DNA from: an uncultured Candidatus Saccharibacteria bacterium
GTDB taxonomy: Bacteria > Patescibacteriota > Saccharimonadia > Saccharimonadales > Saccharimonadaceae
Assembly: GCA_937858705.1 (NCBI GenBank)
Contig: CALLZM010000006.1
Span: 186,001 to 250,000, forward strand
Direction of reading: 5' to 3'
Length of the DNA: 64,000 nucleotides
Numbering within the stretch: position 1 is the stretch's first letter; each line of letters starts with the position of its first letter. The notes under the pieces are model-generated. The model was not told where the DNA came from. It was given only the letters and a program-made list of their open reading frames with translations, and ran no database searches. Positions 8,057-16,678 of the stretch are shown piece by piece. A program made the position numbers and the translations under genes.

Positions 8057-10315
8057 CTAGTTAATATTGACCGTCGTTTGCCGTAGCATAGAGCTATCTT
8101 GACTAACGGGGAATGTATCGCTCCATGGGTAGGCATTTCTCTTATCGGCGATCCAGATTTTGAGCTGTGCGGCTGACGGCATTGTTCTTGATTCGGCATA
8201 TGTGTATATTTGCCCGGGGGCCAGCACGACATAGGGGCTATTTGGAAAATCAAGGTTGGTATTCTTACTATCTCGCACTGCTGGTTTTATGATACCTATT
8301 TCAACAGGGCGTGCACTGAAATTCTTAACACTAAATGTTGCTGATATCGTCCGTCCATTTACGGAAACTGATAATGGTGCGATGAGTCGAGCCATCGCTT
8401 GTAGGTTATAGCGGGTTTCTCGCTTCATTCCACTTGTTTCGCTAACGGGGAATGTATCGCTCCATGGATAGGCATCTCGCTTATTGGCGATCCAGATGCG
8501 TAAGTTGTCTGCACTCGGTAGAATGCGTGAATGGTTGTAGGCATATTCTTGGCCTGGCTCGAGCACGACATAGGGGCTATTTGGAAAATCAAGGTTGGTA
8601 TTCTTACTATCTCGCACTGCTGGTTTTATGATACCTATTTCAACAGGCACCGTACCATGATTCTTGAGTTTGAATGTGGCTGTTGCTTGGCTGCCAGCAA
8701 CAGGATTTGGCATTGTTATGTCAAGGGGCGATGTCAGAGTAACAGTATCTTTTACGGGTAGGACTATTTCTCGCTTCATTCCACTTGTTTCGCTAACGGG
8801 GAATGTATCGCTCCAGTTATATGTATCACGCACATTAGCTATCCACGCACGCACGGAGCCCGCACCCTCAATGGTACGCGTCTTCTGGTAAATGTATGTT
8901 TCGCCTGGGGCGAGTGTTTTGCTACCATCGTTTAAGAAATCAAGGTTTTTGTTTTTCGAGTCCCGCACAGCCACCTGGGTAATGCCGAGGTCTACGGGGT
9001 ATACACTAGGGTTTCTAATTTTAAACGATGCCGTAACAGACTGAGTATTATGAATTCCTCCGCTTGCATTAAGCGATAGCTGCTCCGACACAACTGGACT
9101 CTTTGTGATTCGTCTCGTAACTTCGCCATCACTTGATTGACCAAAGTTTCCAAAAGGCGGATAATGCCAATTTGTGCCGTCGTAGCGAGCAATAAAGAAT
9201 CGATAATCCCCCTCTTCACTACTGAATGATCGAGCTTTTGAGTATACATACGACTGTCCAGGGCTAAGTGATAGATTATCAATATAGTCGAAGTCAACAT
9301 TCTTATTCGAGGGGGAGCGGACGGCTATTTTTATCAGGCCAAAGTTAATGCGGCTTGTTGTATTGTTTTTGATGCTGAAGCTCGCTGTAATAGTATTATC
9401 GAGAAATGGCTGTGATTCGATAGTAATTCCGTTTACAGCAACTGAGCCAAGAGTTGAGCCAAACCAACTCGTAAACACCCACCAAAAATTCTTATTGCCA
9501 TAAGCCCCACAAGGCGCTGTGACCCCTATGCCTACTTTCTTGGTAGCTTCGTTTGGCTGGTAGGGAGTGTAGTTGTAGAGGCCAGCGGTGGCTTGGTTTT
9601 TGATATAGATGGTGGAGCCACCGCATGAGGCGTTTGGGTTGTATTGAACGAAGTTATTTCTTCCGGCAACATAGTTATAGTTGTTTGGGTTGGCTCGATA
9701 GAGCTTGTATTGCCTGGCCGCGCCGTATACTTGATTGAAAAAGCCGTTATATTTTGGATCGCAGGCAGCGGTATCTGGGCAGCCCATGCCAGTAGCTTCT
9801 TTATATTGACGGGCTAGGGGTGAATTGTCGGTGACGAGAGATTGCTCTTTTTGTAGCAATACTAAGAGCACTTTTGGGCTAATGCCGCATGATTTTGCTA
9901 CATCATTGATGATTTGAGCAGCGGTGCGACTACTGTAGCCAGGGGTGTACGAACATATGCCCGATTCGCTCCCGTTTATGGCAGGAGTTTGTTGCTTGTA
10001 GTCTTTTAGGCAAGTATAGGGGCCTGGTTCTCCGAGGGGTGTCCAGTATTGCTTGACGGTTTTGCCGGTGTTTAGGTATGGTTGACTACCTTGGGTGTCG
10101 CAGGTGGGCATTTTGCTATTGAGAAATTGCTGGATTTGAGTGGCATTCATAGAGCCCGAGTCGTAAAATACGACATCGTCCATGATGTTACCGGGGTCGA
10201 AATTTTTCATGTCGATGGCATGGGCTGGGCGAGTGCCGAAGTAGGCTATACCACCGATGAGCGCGAGACTGCTGATGGTGATAGCGATGGCGAGGCTCAT
10301 TTTACGAGTAAACAT
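8057..10315 (-). CDS. Secreted lysozyme-fold-like protein with four tandem Ig-like repeats
   Basis: 752 aa. N-terminal signal peptide (hydrophobic residues about 7-27, cleavage near PAHA). Residues about 130-290 resemble lytic transglycosylase/lysozyme-like domains: helix ISPKVLLVLLQKEQSLV with a candidate catalytic Glu, then GFFNQVYGAARQYKLY and a FWWVFTSWFG tail, plus several Cys likely forming disulfides. Four beta-rich repeats of about 105-115 residues follow (about 294-405, 406-515, 516-632, 633-752). Each carries a VRDSKN-x-NLDF core, and repeats 2 to 4 also carry WSDTFPVS. The last two repeats are nearly identical, also at DNA level. Probably a cell-wall-active or host-contact surface protein. 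It lacks an obvious C-terminal anchor; a membrane-anchored partner gene lies 3 bases upstream. Confidence 0.7.
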   Translation of the reverse strand: MFTRKMSLAIAITISSLALIGGIAYFGTRPAHAIDMKNFDPGNIMDDVVFYDSGSMNATQIQQFLNSKMPTCDTQGSQPYLNTGKTVKQYWTPLGEPGPYTCLKDYKQQTPAINGSESGICSYTPGYSSRTAAQIINDVAKSCGISPKVLLVLLQKEQSLVTDNSPLARQYKEATGMGCPDTAACDPKYNGFFNQVYGAARQYKLYRANPNNYNYVAGRNNFVQYNPNASCGGSTIYIKNQATAGLYNYTPYQPNEATKKVGIGVTAPCGAYGNKNFWWVFTSWFGSTLGSVAVNGITIESQPFLDNTITASFSIKNNTTSRINFGLIKIAVRSPSNKNVDFDYIDNLSLSPGQSYVYSKARSFSSEEGDYRFFIARYDGTNWHYPPFGNFGQSSDGEVTRRITKSPVVSEQLSLNASGGIHNTQSVTASFKIRNPSVYPVDLGITQVAVRDSKNKNLDFLNDGSKTLAPGETYIYQKTRTIEGAGSVRAWIANVRDTYNWSDTFPVSETSGMKREIVLPVKDTVTLTSPLDITMPNPVAGSQATATFKLKNHGTVPVEIGIIKPAVRDSKNTNLDFPNSPYVVLEPGQEYAYNHSRILPSADNLRIWIANKRDAYPWSDTFPVSETSGMKRETRYNLQAMARLIAPLSVSVNGRTISATFSVKNFSARPVEIGIIKPAVRDSKNTNLDFPNSPYVVLAPGQIYTYAESRTMPSAAQLKIWIADKRNAYPWSDTFPVSQDSSMLRQTTVNIN
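8223..8308 (-). repeat. 86-bp direct repeat, copy 1 (Ig-like repeat 4)
   Basis: Identical over 86 bases to 8562-8647, offset 339 bases (113 codons, in frame). It encodes the conserved core of the fourth Ig-like domain. Recent duplication or gene conversion between repeat units is the likely cause. Confidence 0.9.
8562..8647 (-). repeat. 86-bp direct repeat, copy 2 (Ig-like repeat 3)
   Basis: Second copy of the exact 86-base repeat, within the third Ig-like domain. A further shared stretch covering the WSDTFPVSETSGMKRE coding region links repeats 2 and 3 (around 8420-8465 and 8771-8816). Confidence 0.9.
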
Positions 10316-10318
10316 GGG

Positions 10319-10918
10319 CTATTTTACCTCTACAGATGGGGCATTATCGACAGGATTCGTGCCGTTTGCTGTTGCGGATGAATAGCTAAGAGAGGCAGTC
10401 CATTTGCCTGGGTGAAGTTGACTGGTTTTGATGCTTGACTGGCCGCAGGTGGTATTGGTGGCATTTTCGTGGCCTTTGCGGCTAGAAGTTACTTTTTTGC
10501 CAGATTCGTCGGTGAGGGTGAAGGTGCAGGTGCCGTCATTTTCGATGACCCCCGAAACGAAGCCGTTGGCGTGGACTTCGTTACCCTCTTGGTAAAGGGT
10601 GGTGATGGTGACGCTGACGGTTTTTTTGCCTTGGCTGGAGTTGCTTTCTTGATCGTTTTTCTGTGATTGCTCGTAGTTTGACTGTTTTTGCTCGTTGGCT
10701 TGTTGTTGGTCTTCTGAGGTGGCAGGGGTGTCGTCTATTTTTGATTCCTTGCCTTGGTTGGCGCTGTCTGCCTGCCGAGAAGTGTCTGAAGGAGTAGTTT
10801 TAGCATCGAACAGCCACTTGTGTGTGGTTTTGGCCAGCACAATATAGCCGAGGAGAGATACGGCGATGATAGCGATGATGATTTTTGGACATATGGATTT
10901 TTTTGTTTTTAATCTCAT
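10319..10918 (-). CDS. Membrane-anchored extracellular protein of unknown function
   Basis: 199 aa: short basic N-terminus, one TM helix (about residues 11-29), then a Gln/Ser/Asp/Asn-rich linker (about 38-98) and a compact beta-type C-terminal domain with two Cys (in DGTCTFTL and NTTCGQSS) that could form a disulfide. The topology is N-in, C-out. It ends 3 bases before the start of the lysozyme-like secreted gene, so the two are almost certainly co-transcribed and may act together at the cell surface. No enzymatic motif is seen. Confidence 0.7.
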   Translation of the reverse strand: MRLKTKKSICPKIIIAIIAVSLLGYIVLAKTTHKWLFDAKTTPSDTSRQADSANQGKESKIDDTPATSEDQQQANEQKQSNYEQSQKNDQESNSSQGKKTVSVTITTLYQEGNEVHANGFVSGVIENDGTCTFTLTDESGKKVTSSRKGHENATNTTCGQSSIKTSQLHPGKWTASLSYSSATANGTNPVDNAPSVEVK

Positions 10919-11059
10919 AGTGAATTCCTGTGAGTGAATGATACTCTAGTTTCATTATATATCATTTTGCTGAAAAACACAAGCTTTTTGGATATGGCGC
11001 TTGCTTTGGCGGTGCTATAATACTAATATTGCACCAAACAAAGAGAAAGAAGTTAGTCA

Positions 11060-11659
11060 ATGAGTTCCAATATAGCATTAGCAGATATTCTGCTCGATAC
11101 TCGTGAATGGCAAGCCTTTGATTGTAAACGAGCACACATTAAACCAGCCAAAATAGTCGAAACAATTTGCGCTTTTGCAAACAGTGACGGAGGGCGCTTA
11201 GTAGTAGGATTAGAGGATCCAGATAAGGCCTCGAGGAATGAGCGGCTCATTGGTATCGGAGAGGCGGAAGATAATGCATCTGAGATACTAAACATGCTCA
11301 GCAAGGAGTTTGAGCCGCCTTTACAAACGATTAAGACCAGCTATCTTGATATCACAAACACATCTGGCGTAGCCGATAAGCTGCTAATTATCACCGTCGG
11401 GAAAAGTAAAGATGTCCATTCACTAAAGAAAGGCGACACATTCATTCGTACGGGTCGCCAAAATCATAAGATCGGTGCATCGGAAATTACCCGTCTAAGG
11501 TACGAAAAGGGCACCCTGAAATACGAAGACGAGCTAAATGACGAAATTACACTAGACGATCTCAAACCGGACTTACTGGGCACCTATCAAAAAGATACTG
11601 AAAGCACACAACCAGACGATTATCAGTTCTTGAAAGATAATGGACTTGCGTCCACCTAA
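11060..11659 (+). pseudogene. AlbA_2 (Schlafen-like) domain protein, N-terminal half of a broken gene
   Basis: 199 aa. N-terminal AlbA_2/Schlafen AAA_4-type domain: WQAFDCKRAHIKPAKIVETICAFANSDGGRLVVGLEDP in outline, with a usual E replaced by D in the F-E-x-K motif, then DTFIRTGRQNHKIGASEI. Full-length relatives (RecG-like putative transcriptional regulators) continue through an LLFG-type linker into a HATPase_c_4 domain in one frame. Here the frame stops at 11659, and the C-terminal half follows in another frame after only about 20 overlapping bases. The usual 40-60 residue linker is missing, which suggests a deletion plus frameshift. Promoter: extended -10 TGCTATAAT at 11013-11021, leader with AGAAAGAAG. 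Confidence 0.7.
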
Positions 11660-12401
11660 TTTTGTTCGTCGTCCATTTACAATTGAGGGTCCCCTGCTTC
11701 ATCAAATCCAAAAAGCAATGGAGTATTTCCGTAGCGTTGTCAAAAGCTCGCCGCCAAAGCTTATTGGTGCTAGTTTTCTACCGTCGCTTCTCATACCTGA
11801 GTGGGCATTTCAGGAAGCTGTGACTAATGCTGTTATTCATCGCAACTACTACATTGAAGATGACATCCAGGTTCGTATATTTGATGACAGGATAGAGATC
11901 GAAAGCCCGGGCACATATCCCGGTTTCATAACGCCAAATAACATTCGACATGAACGCTTTGCGCGCAACCCTATTGTTCAACGAGTACTCAATCGTTTTC
12001 AGGCTGCCCCAAATCTTGATATCGGAGAGGGAGTTGATCGTATCTATCAAGTGATGCGCGAGAATAACCTTTACGAGCCGATATATGCCCCTGTTTCGAA
12101 GCGCCCCAACTCAGTCCTTTTGACATTGTTCAATCTGCAAAAAATAGACTACTGGGATACGGTCAGTAATTATCTTGACGATAACTATCGAATCAATAAT
12201 CAAACAGCACGAGAGATTACTGGCATAGCCGATTCTTCAAAAGTTTCACGCATGCTGGCTGCATGGGCAAGCAAGGGTCTTATCGAAAAGGTTGAAACGG
12301 GCTATAGGGGTAATACATTCTATAAAAAACCAGGTGTTGAGCTGCCCGATGCAGATACCGATTCATATGCAGAGGGTGGTGCAAATGGAGACGAACAATG
12401 A
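11640..12401 (+). pseudogene. HATPase_c_4-type C-terminal half of the AlbA_2 protein (separate frame)
   Basis: 253 aa. Seen: IEGPLLHQIQKAMEYFRSVV, then PEWAFQEAVTNAVIHRNYY (the N box of a GHKL-type ATPase fold), IESPGTYPGFITPNN, and GEGVDRIYQVM, ending with a winged-helix segment. These belong downstream of the AlbA_2 domain in the usual single protein. An ATG exists at 11640, so it could still be translated as a separate polypeptide, possibly coupled to the first half. The broken architecture argues for decay, but a functional split pair cannot be excluded. Confidence 0.68.
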
Positions 12402-12576
12402 ATTTCTACCTCTGTTACATAGACTGTGATCATTTGCAAGATGCTCTACTGAGTGGCAAAAGTACACGCAAGATAGTGCGGCTTATCCTCCGATAAGTAA
12501 AAAGTCCCCCGCATTGTAGCTCTGAGACTACCGGCCGGAGTGTCCATCCTCATTGCATTGATGTTATAATATTCCT

Positions 12577-12765
12577 ATGACGAAGGAGTTGGTTGATCCA
12601 TCTGTAGACAGAAGAAATATATTAAATAATTCTTTTGCTATGTCTGAGCTACAAGACCAGATTGGCGTGAAGGGAACACTTTTTGATGTATTGACCTTGA
12701 AAATGAAGCCCTTTACCTCTGGAAAAGGCAGTTTGCGAGTGACATGGATGTCACCCGCAAAATAA
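12577..12765 (+). CDS. Small protein of unknown function, 62 aa
   Basis: Supported by a TATAAT box ending 6 bases before the ATG (leaderless pattern seen at other genes here) and by tight spacing (22 bases) to the nucleotidyltransferase gene, which has its own AAGGAGG site. The protein has no TM helix or recognised motif. It may be a real small protein or a leader ORF. Confidence 0.45.
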   Translation: MTKELVDPSVDRRNILNNSFAMSELQDQIGVKGTLFDVLTLKMKPFTSGKGSLRVTWMSPAK

Positions 12766-12787
12766 CGATGTATAAACAAGGAGGAAT

Positions 12788-13627
12788 ATGACACTACAAT
12801 CAGAGCTAGACATCCTAGGCAGTAAAATAGCCAGTTTTCATGAACCAGAAGATCTGGCGGATGAAGAATGGCAGAATTTTGTAGAAAATACAACAGTAGC
12901 GTTGATGGCGGGTGGGGAAAGTAGTCGTTTTAGCTCGGTGCTAGAGGGTACGCAGGCGAATAAGAGCGCGTTTGAGCTGCCAAATGGCGATACGATGATA
13001 GAGATGATTATTCGGATGTATGCGCAGGCTGGATTTAAGCGGTTTGTGGCGTTGGTATTTCACAATGCTCGGAGTATTGAGGAGCGCTTGGGCGATGGGT
13101 CGGAATTTGGGGTGGAAATAGTGTATAGTTATGATCCAGAAATACCGATTGGTAAGGGTGGTGCGGTATTGAATGCACTAGAGAACGGCTCGATACCAGA
13201 AAGCCACAATCTCATTGTGGCGAATCCAGATGATGTAGTGTTGCACTTTCCAGATTTTCCGAAATATATCAGTAGCGCACATATAGAAGGGCTGAAACGG
13301 GGTGCGGTGGCGACGGCTGTGTTGGGGCAAGGACAGGCCTATCACTCGACAGGGATGATGGTGGTGGACAATAAGGTTGTCGATACTAAAATGTATCCGT
13401 TTATACCGGTACCAGCACATGTGGGAATTACGCTCTTTTCACCAGAGGCGTATCCATATTTTCGCGAGCATTTTAGCCTCACGGAGAAGTCGGATTTTGA
13501 AAATATCCTCTTCCCTATTCTGGCTAATGAGGGTAAGCTGTGGTCGGCTGGGCTGACTAGGGGTGTGTGGATTGCAGTGAATGACGCGAAGTCGTATAAG
13601 CAGTTGGTGGGAGAGCTGGGACTGTAG
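12788..13627 (+). CDS. Sugar-1-phosphate nucleotidyltransferase-like protein
   Basis: 279 aa. NTP_transferase fold that would form NDP-sugars. Seen: VALMAGGESSRFSS near residue 37 (a loose version of the G-G-x-G-x-R signature loop, with SSRF), Lys after the loop (NKSAFELPNG), IGKGGAVLNAL, and VANPDDVVLHF carrying the metal-binding Asp pair. The AACAAGGAGGAAT site 4 bases before the ATG fixes the start. It probably supplies a nucleotide sugar for the neighbouring glycan genes. Base and substrate cannot be told from sequence; the N-terminal 35 residues are not typical. Confidence 0.75.
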   Translation: MTLQSELDILGSKIASFHEPEDLADEEWQNFVENTTVALMAGGESSRFSSVLEGTQANKSAFELPNGDTMIEMIIRMYAQAGFKRFVALVFHNARSIEERLGDGSEFGVEIVYSYDPEIPIGKGGAVLNALENGSIPESHNLIVANPDDVVLHFPDFPKYISSAHIEGLKRGAVATAVLGQGQAYHSTGMMVVDNKVVDTKMYPFIPVPAHVGITLFSPEAYPYFREHFSLTEKSDFENILFPILANEGKLWSAGLTRGVWIAVNDAKSYKQLVGELGL

Positions 13628-13643
13628 CAAAAAGGAGGGCGAT

Positions 13644-14474
13644 ATGAGCGAAGATCAGAGGTTGGCGCTGTTTCAGAAAAAGGAGATCCGCAAGCAGTTG
13701 CATGGGGGTGAGTGGTGGTTTGTGATCACAGATGTGATAAGGGCACTAACAGACTCATCAAATCCGGCTCAGTATCTACAAAATGTACGAAGGCGTGATG
13801 AGGAATTGGCGGAGCTGTTTGAGCCTGTGGATAAAGGGGGTGTTCAAATTGAACCTCCCCTTTTCCTGCCCTTTACTACCCCTGGCGGTAAACAGACGCT
13901 TCGATGCTGGAATACAGAGGGTATTTTCCGTCTCGTTCAATCCATACCAAGCAAAAAAGCCGAGCCATTCAAGCGCTGGCTAGCACGGGTTGGCTATGAA
14001 CGCGTGCAAGAAATAGAAAATCCTGAGTTGGCGCAAAAACGCATGAAAATGCTGTACAAGCTAAAAGGCTATCCCGATGATTGGATTGAACGACGCGTGC
14101 AAGGAATGGAGGTTCGCCATGAATTGACTGAAGAGTGGGAAAAGCGAGGTGTGACTGAGGCGCAAGATTACGCTATATTGACTGCTGAGATATCTAAAGC
14201 TACTTTTGGCGTGACACCGAGTGAATACAAGAAGCTGAAAGGAATTAAGCGAGAAAATTTGCGTGACCATATGTCTAAGCTTGAGCTATTGTTTACACAA
14301 CTTGGTGAAGCCTCAACTACTGAGATTGCCCGCACTGATGATGTCTACGGCATGGCCGGCAATAAAGATGCCGCTAAACGAGGTGGTGCAGTGGCGGGAG
14401 CAGCACGCGAACAGCTTGAGAAAGAAACGGGGCGACGAGTTATTCGCTCGACCAAGAATGTGCTAGACGAATAG
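13644..14474 (+). CDS. BRO-N domain protein (DinD / phage antirepressor-like)
   Basis: 276 aa. The N-terminal BRO domain is visible: ALFQKKEIRKQLHGGEWWFVITDVIRALTDSSNP, then CWNTEGIFRLVQSIPSKKAEPFKRWLARVGYERVQE (both abbreviated here as landmarks). The middle carries a basic helical region and the end reads ETGRRVIRSTKN. Similar proteins include DNA-damage-inducible protein D and phage antirepressors. The open frame reaches back to 13581, but ATG 13644 has an AAAGGAGGG ribosome site 7 bases upstream. A second, different BRO-N protein sits in the type III restriction operon of this window. Role: probably nucleic-acid binding or regulation; unproven. Confidence 0.8.
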   Translation: MSEDQRLALFQKKEIRKQLHGGEWWFVITDVIRALTDSSNPAQYLQNVRRRDEELAELFEPVDKGGVQIEPPLFLPFTTPGGKQTLRCWNTEGIFRLVQSIPSKKAEPFKRWLARVGYERVQEIENPELAQKRMKMLYKLKGYPDDWIERRVQGMEVRHELTEEWEKRGVTEAQDYAILTAEISKATFGVTPSEYKKLKGIKRENLRDHMSKLELLFTQLGEASTTEIARTDDVYGMAGNKDAAKRGGAVAGAAREQLEKETGRRVIRSTKNVLDE

Positions 14475-14479
14475 CGGAC

Positions 14480-15493
14480 TTACTCTGTAAACCCATGGGG
14501 GTTTTGTGATTGCCAGCGCCATGAATCTTCGCAGGCTTGGCCTATGGAGTATTCGGCTTTCCAGTCCAGTTCTTGCTCGGCTTTTGATGAGTCGGCGTAG
14601 CACGCGGCAATATCGCCGGGACGACGGGGTTTGATGCTGTAGGAGATCTCTTTTCCGGAAGCCTCACTGAAGGCTTTTATGAGCTCAAGAACAGAAACGC
14701 CTTGGCCTGTGCCGAGGTTGTAGACAGAGAAGCCAGCGTGTGAATGCTCGAGGGCTTTGACATGTCCACGGGCGAGGTCGACAACATGAATGTAGTCGCG
14801 GATGCCAGTGCCGTCTGGTGTGTTGTAGTCATCGCCAAAAACGCCTACTTCTGGCAAACGACCGACGGCTACTTGTGAGACAAAAGGCAAAAGATTGTTC
14901 GGGATGCCGTGTGGATCTTCGCCAATGAGTCCGCTGCTGTGAGCGCCGACGGGGTTGAAGTAGCGCAAGACGGTTATCTCGAGGTCGGTATTGGCGAGTG
15001 AGGCATCTTTGAGAATTTGCTCGATCATATACTTGGTCTGGCCGTATGGGTTGGTGATGCCAATGCCAACGGGTGAGTTTTCGGTGAGCGGCAATTGTTC
15101 TGGCGTACCATATACAGTGGCAGAGCTAGAGAAAACGATGGCGGGAACCGACATTTCGCGCATGACTTCAAGGAGGATAAGGCTCGAGCCGATGTTGTTA
15201 TTATAATATTCAAGTGGTTTCGCGACTGATTCACCGACTGCCTTAAGGCCAGCGAAATGAATGACTGAATCTGGCTGTTCGGTCTCGAATATTTCTGTGA
15301 GTTTTGCTTTGTCGCGGATATCTGCTTTATAGAATGGTATCGTTTGTTCAGTGATGTACTCAACGCGTTTGATGCTTTCGATGGAACTATTGGATAGATT
15401 GTCGACAATGACCACTGAGTGGCCGTTGCTAATGAGTTCGATGGCGGTATGCGAGCCAATGTAGCCTGCGCCGCCGGTGAGTAGTACTTTCAT
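14480..15493 (-). CDS. galE: UDP-glucose 4-epimerase
   Basis: 337 aa, full length. Interconverts UDP-glucose/UDP-galactose (or their N-acetyl forms) with tightly bound NAD+. Seen: LLTGGAGYIGSHTAIEL at the N-terminus, VIHFAGLKAVGES, the catalytic SSSATVYG Ser, and NPYGQTKYMIE with Tyr-x3-Lys, then ITVLRYFNPVGAHSSGLIGEDP, all typical of GalE. Start overlaps the stop of the upstream GT1 gene (ATGA), so the two form one operon for surface glycan synthesis. Confidence 0.95.
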   Translation of the reverse strand: MKVLLTGGAGYIGSHTAIELISNGHSVVIVDNLSNSSIESIKRVEYITEQTIPFYKADIRDKAKLTEIFETEQPDSVIHFAGLKAVGESVAKPLEYYNNNIGSSLILLEVMREMSVPAIVFSSSATVYGTPEQLPLTENSPVGIGITNPYGQTKYMIEQILKDASLANTDLEITVLRYFNPVGAHSSGLIGEDPHGIPNNLLPFVSQVAVGRLPEVGVFGDDYNTPDGTGIRDYIHVVDLARGHVKALEHSHAGFSVYNLGTGQGVSVLELIKAFSEASGKEISYSIKPRRPGDIAACYADSSKAEQELDWKAEYSIGQACEDSWRWQSQNPHGFTE

Positions 15494-16623
15494 GATTTTT
15501 CTCCTTTATAGTTATCTTGGACGATTTTACGAATCTTGGTGATAAATAAACTTTTGTCGAATCGTTTGGCGGTGCGGGCGAGCTTTGATGGAAAGAAGTG
15601 AATTCCTTCAGCTTTTTGAATGGCTTTTTTGACAGATGCGACCGTTTGTTCGACAAAGAGTACTCCGGTTTCGCCGTCTTGTACGATATCGAGCGTACCG
15701 CCCTTGGCGTAGCCGATGACTGGCGCACCAGCTGCGAGGGCTTCCGCCTGGACAATACCAAAATCTTCTTCGGCGGCATAAATAAACCCACGGGCGTTAT
15801 TGAGGGATGCTTCAACGGCTGCATCGGACGCATCACTGTTCCTATCGGTAAAGAACTGGACGCTAGGGCCAGCTATATCGACAAGTCGTTGGTGCTCACT
15901 GCCATTGCCATAGACTTTAAGGGGGACGCCTAGCTCAGTACAGGCCTGAATGGTGAGATCGACGCGCTTATACGGGACTTGACGGCACATGGTGGCAAAG
16001 TACGGTTGTCGTTCTCTAGCAGGCTGGAAGCGCTTTGTGTCAACAGGCGGGTGGAGAACGGTGGACGGCCGATTGTAATATTTTTCAATACGGCGTTTCA
16101 CTTCTTCTGAGTTTGCCAAGAACGCATCGACAGCTTGAGCAGCCGCATAGTCGGCTTTTTTGAGGGACGGCACTAAGAGCGGCATGGCGAGCCGTACGAG
16201 CCAGTTAAGCCCACCAAAGCCCGGATCTTTCTTGTATTCCGCATAGTGACTCCAGTAGTAACGAATAGGCGTATGGCAATAGCAGATGTGAACTTGGTCG
16301 GATCTGGTTTTGCGCACTTGCTTTGCTTCGGCGCTTGAGCTAGAGATGATAATATCGAATTCGGAAAGATCGAGCTTTTGAAATGCTTTCACCCGAAGTA
16401 TGGGGAAGAATTTGTGGAGCTTTGTGAGGGGTTTTGGCAAGTTTTGCAGGTGTGTAGTGCGAATGTCGAGGTGTTTGAATTTTGGCATTTTGTCTGGGTC
16501 GTAGGTGCTGGTATAAATAGGTGCGCCTGGAAAAGCTTCGGCGAGCGCGAGCACTACCTCTTCGGCGCCACCCATGTTGGTGAGCCAGTCGTGGACAATA
16601 CAAATTTTTGGTGTCTGAACCAT
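15490..16623 (-). CDS. Family 1 glycosyltransferase, mannosyltransferase (WbaZ)-like
   Basis: 377 aa GT-B fold enzyme. Seen: N-terminal ICIVHDWLTNMGGAEEVVLALAEAF, CYCHTPIRYYW, NSEEVKRRIEKYY, and the C-terminal nucleotide-sugar motif FIYAAEEDFGIVQAEALAAGAPVIGYAKGG with the E-x7-E pair. These are typical of GT4-family mannosyl/rhamnosyl transferases of O-antigen clusters. The frame extends to 16689 but ATG 16623 is chosen: the conserved N-terminus starts there and TATTAT lies 6 bases upstream (leaderless). Divergent from the SGNH hydrolase gene and overlapping galE. Confidence 0.88.
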   Translation of the reverse strand: MVQTPKICIVHDWLTNMGGAEEVVLALAEAFPGAPIYTSTYDPDKMPKFKHLDIRTTHLQNLPKPLTKLHKFFPILRVKAFQKLDLSEFDIIISSSSAEAKQVRKTRSDQVHICYCHTPIRYYWSHYAEYKKDPGFGGLNWLVRLAMPLLVPSLKKADYAAAQAVDAFLANSEEVKRRIEKYYNRPSTVLHPPVDTKRFQPARERQPYFATMCRQVPYKRVDLTIQACTELGVPLKVYGNGSEHQRLVDIAGPSVQFFTDRNSDASDAAVEASLNNARGFIYAAEEDFGIVQAEALAAGAPVIGYAKGGTLDIVQDGETGVLFVEQTVASVKKAIQKAEGIHFFPSKLARTAKRFDKSLFITKIRKIVQDNYKGEKS

Positions 16624-16641
16624 GTATCTATAATAGATGGC

Positions 16642-16670
16642 TTGCCCATCATACACAACCTGGTTACAAT
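16642..16670 (+). promoter_or_regulatory. Promoter of the SGNH hydrolase gene
   Basis: TTGCCC (16642-16647), 17-base spacer, TACAAT (16665-16670); the ATG at 16679 follows after 8 bases, again a leaderless arrangement. The divergent GT1 promoter lies within the same 55-base gap. Confidence 0.6.
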
Positions 16671-16678
16671 AAAAGCTA

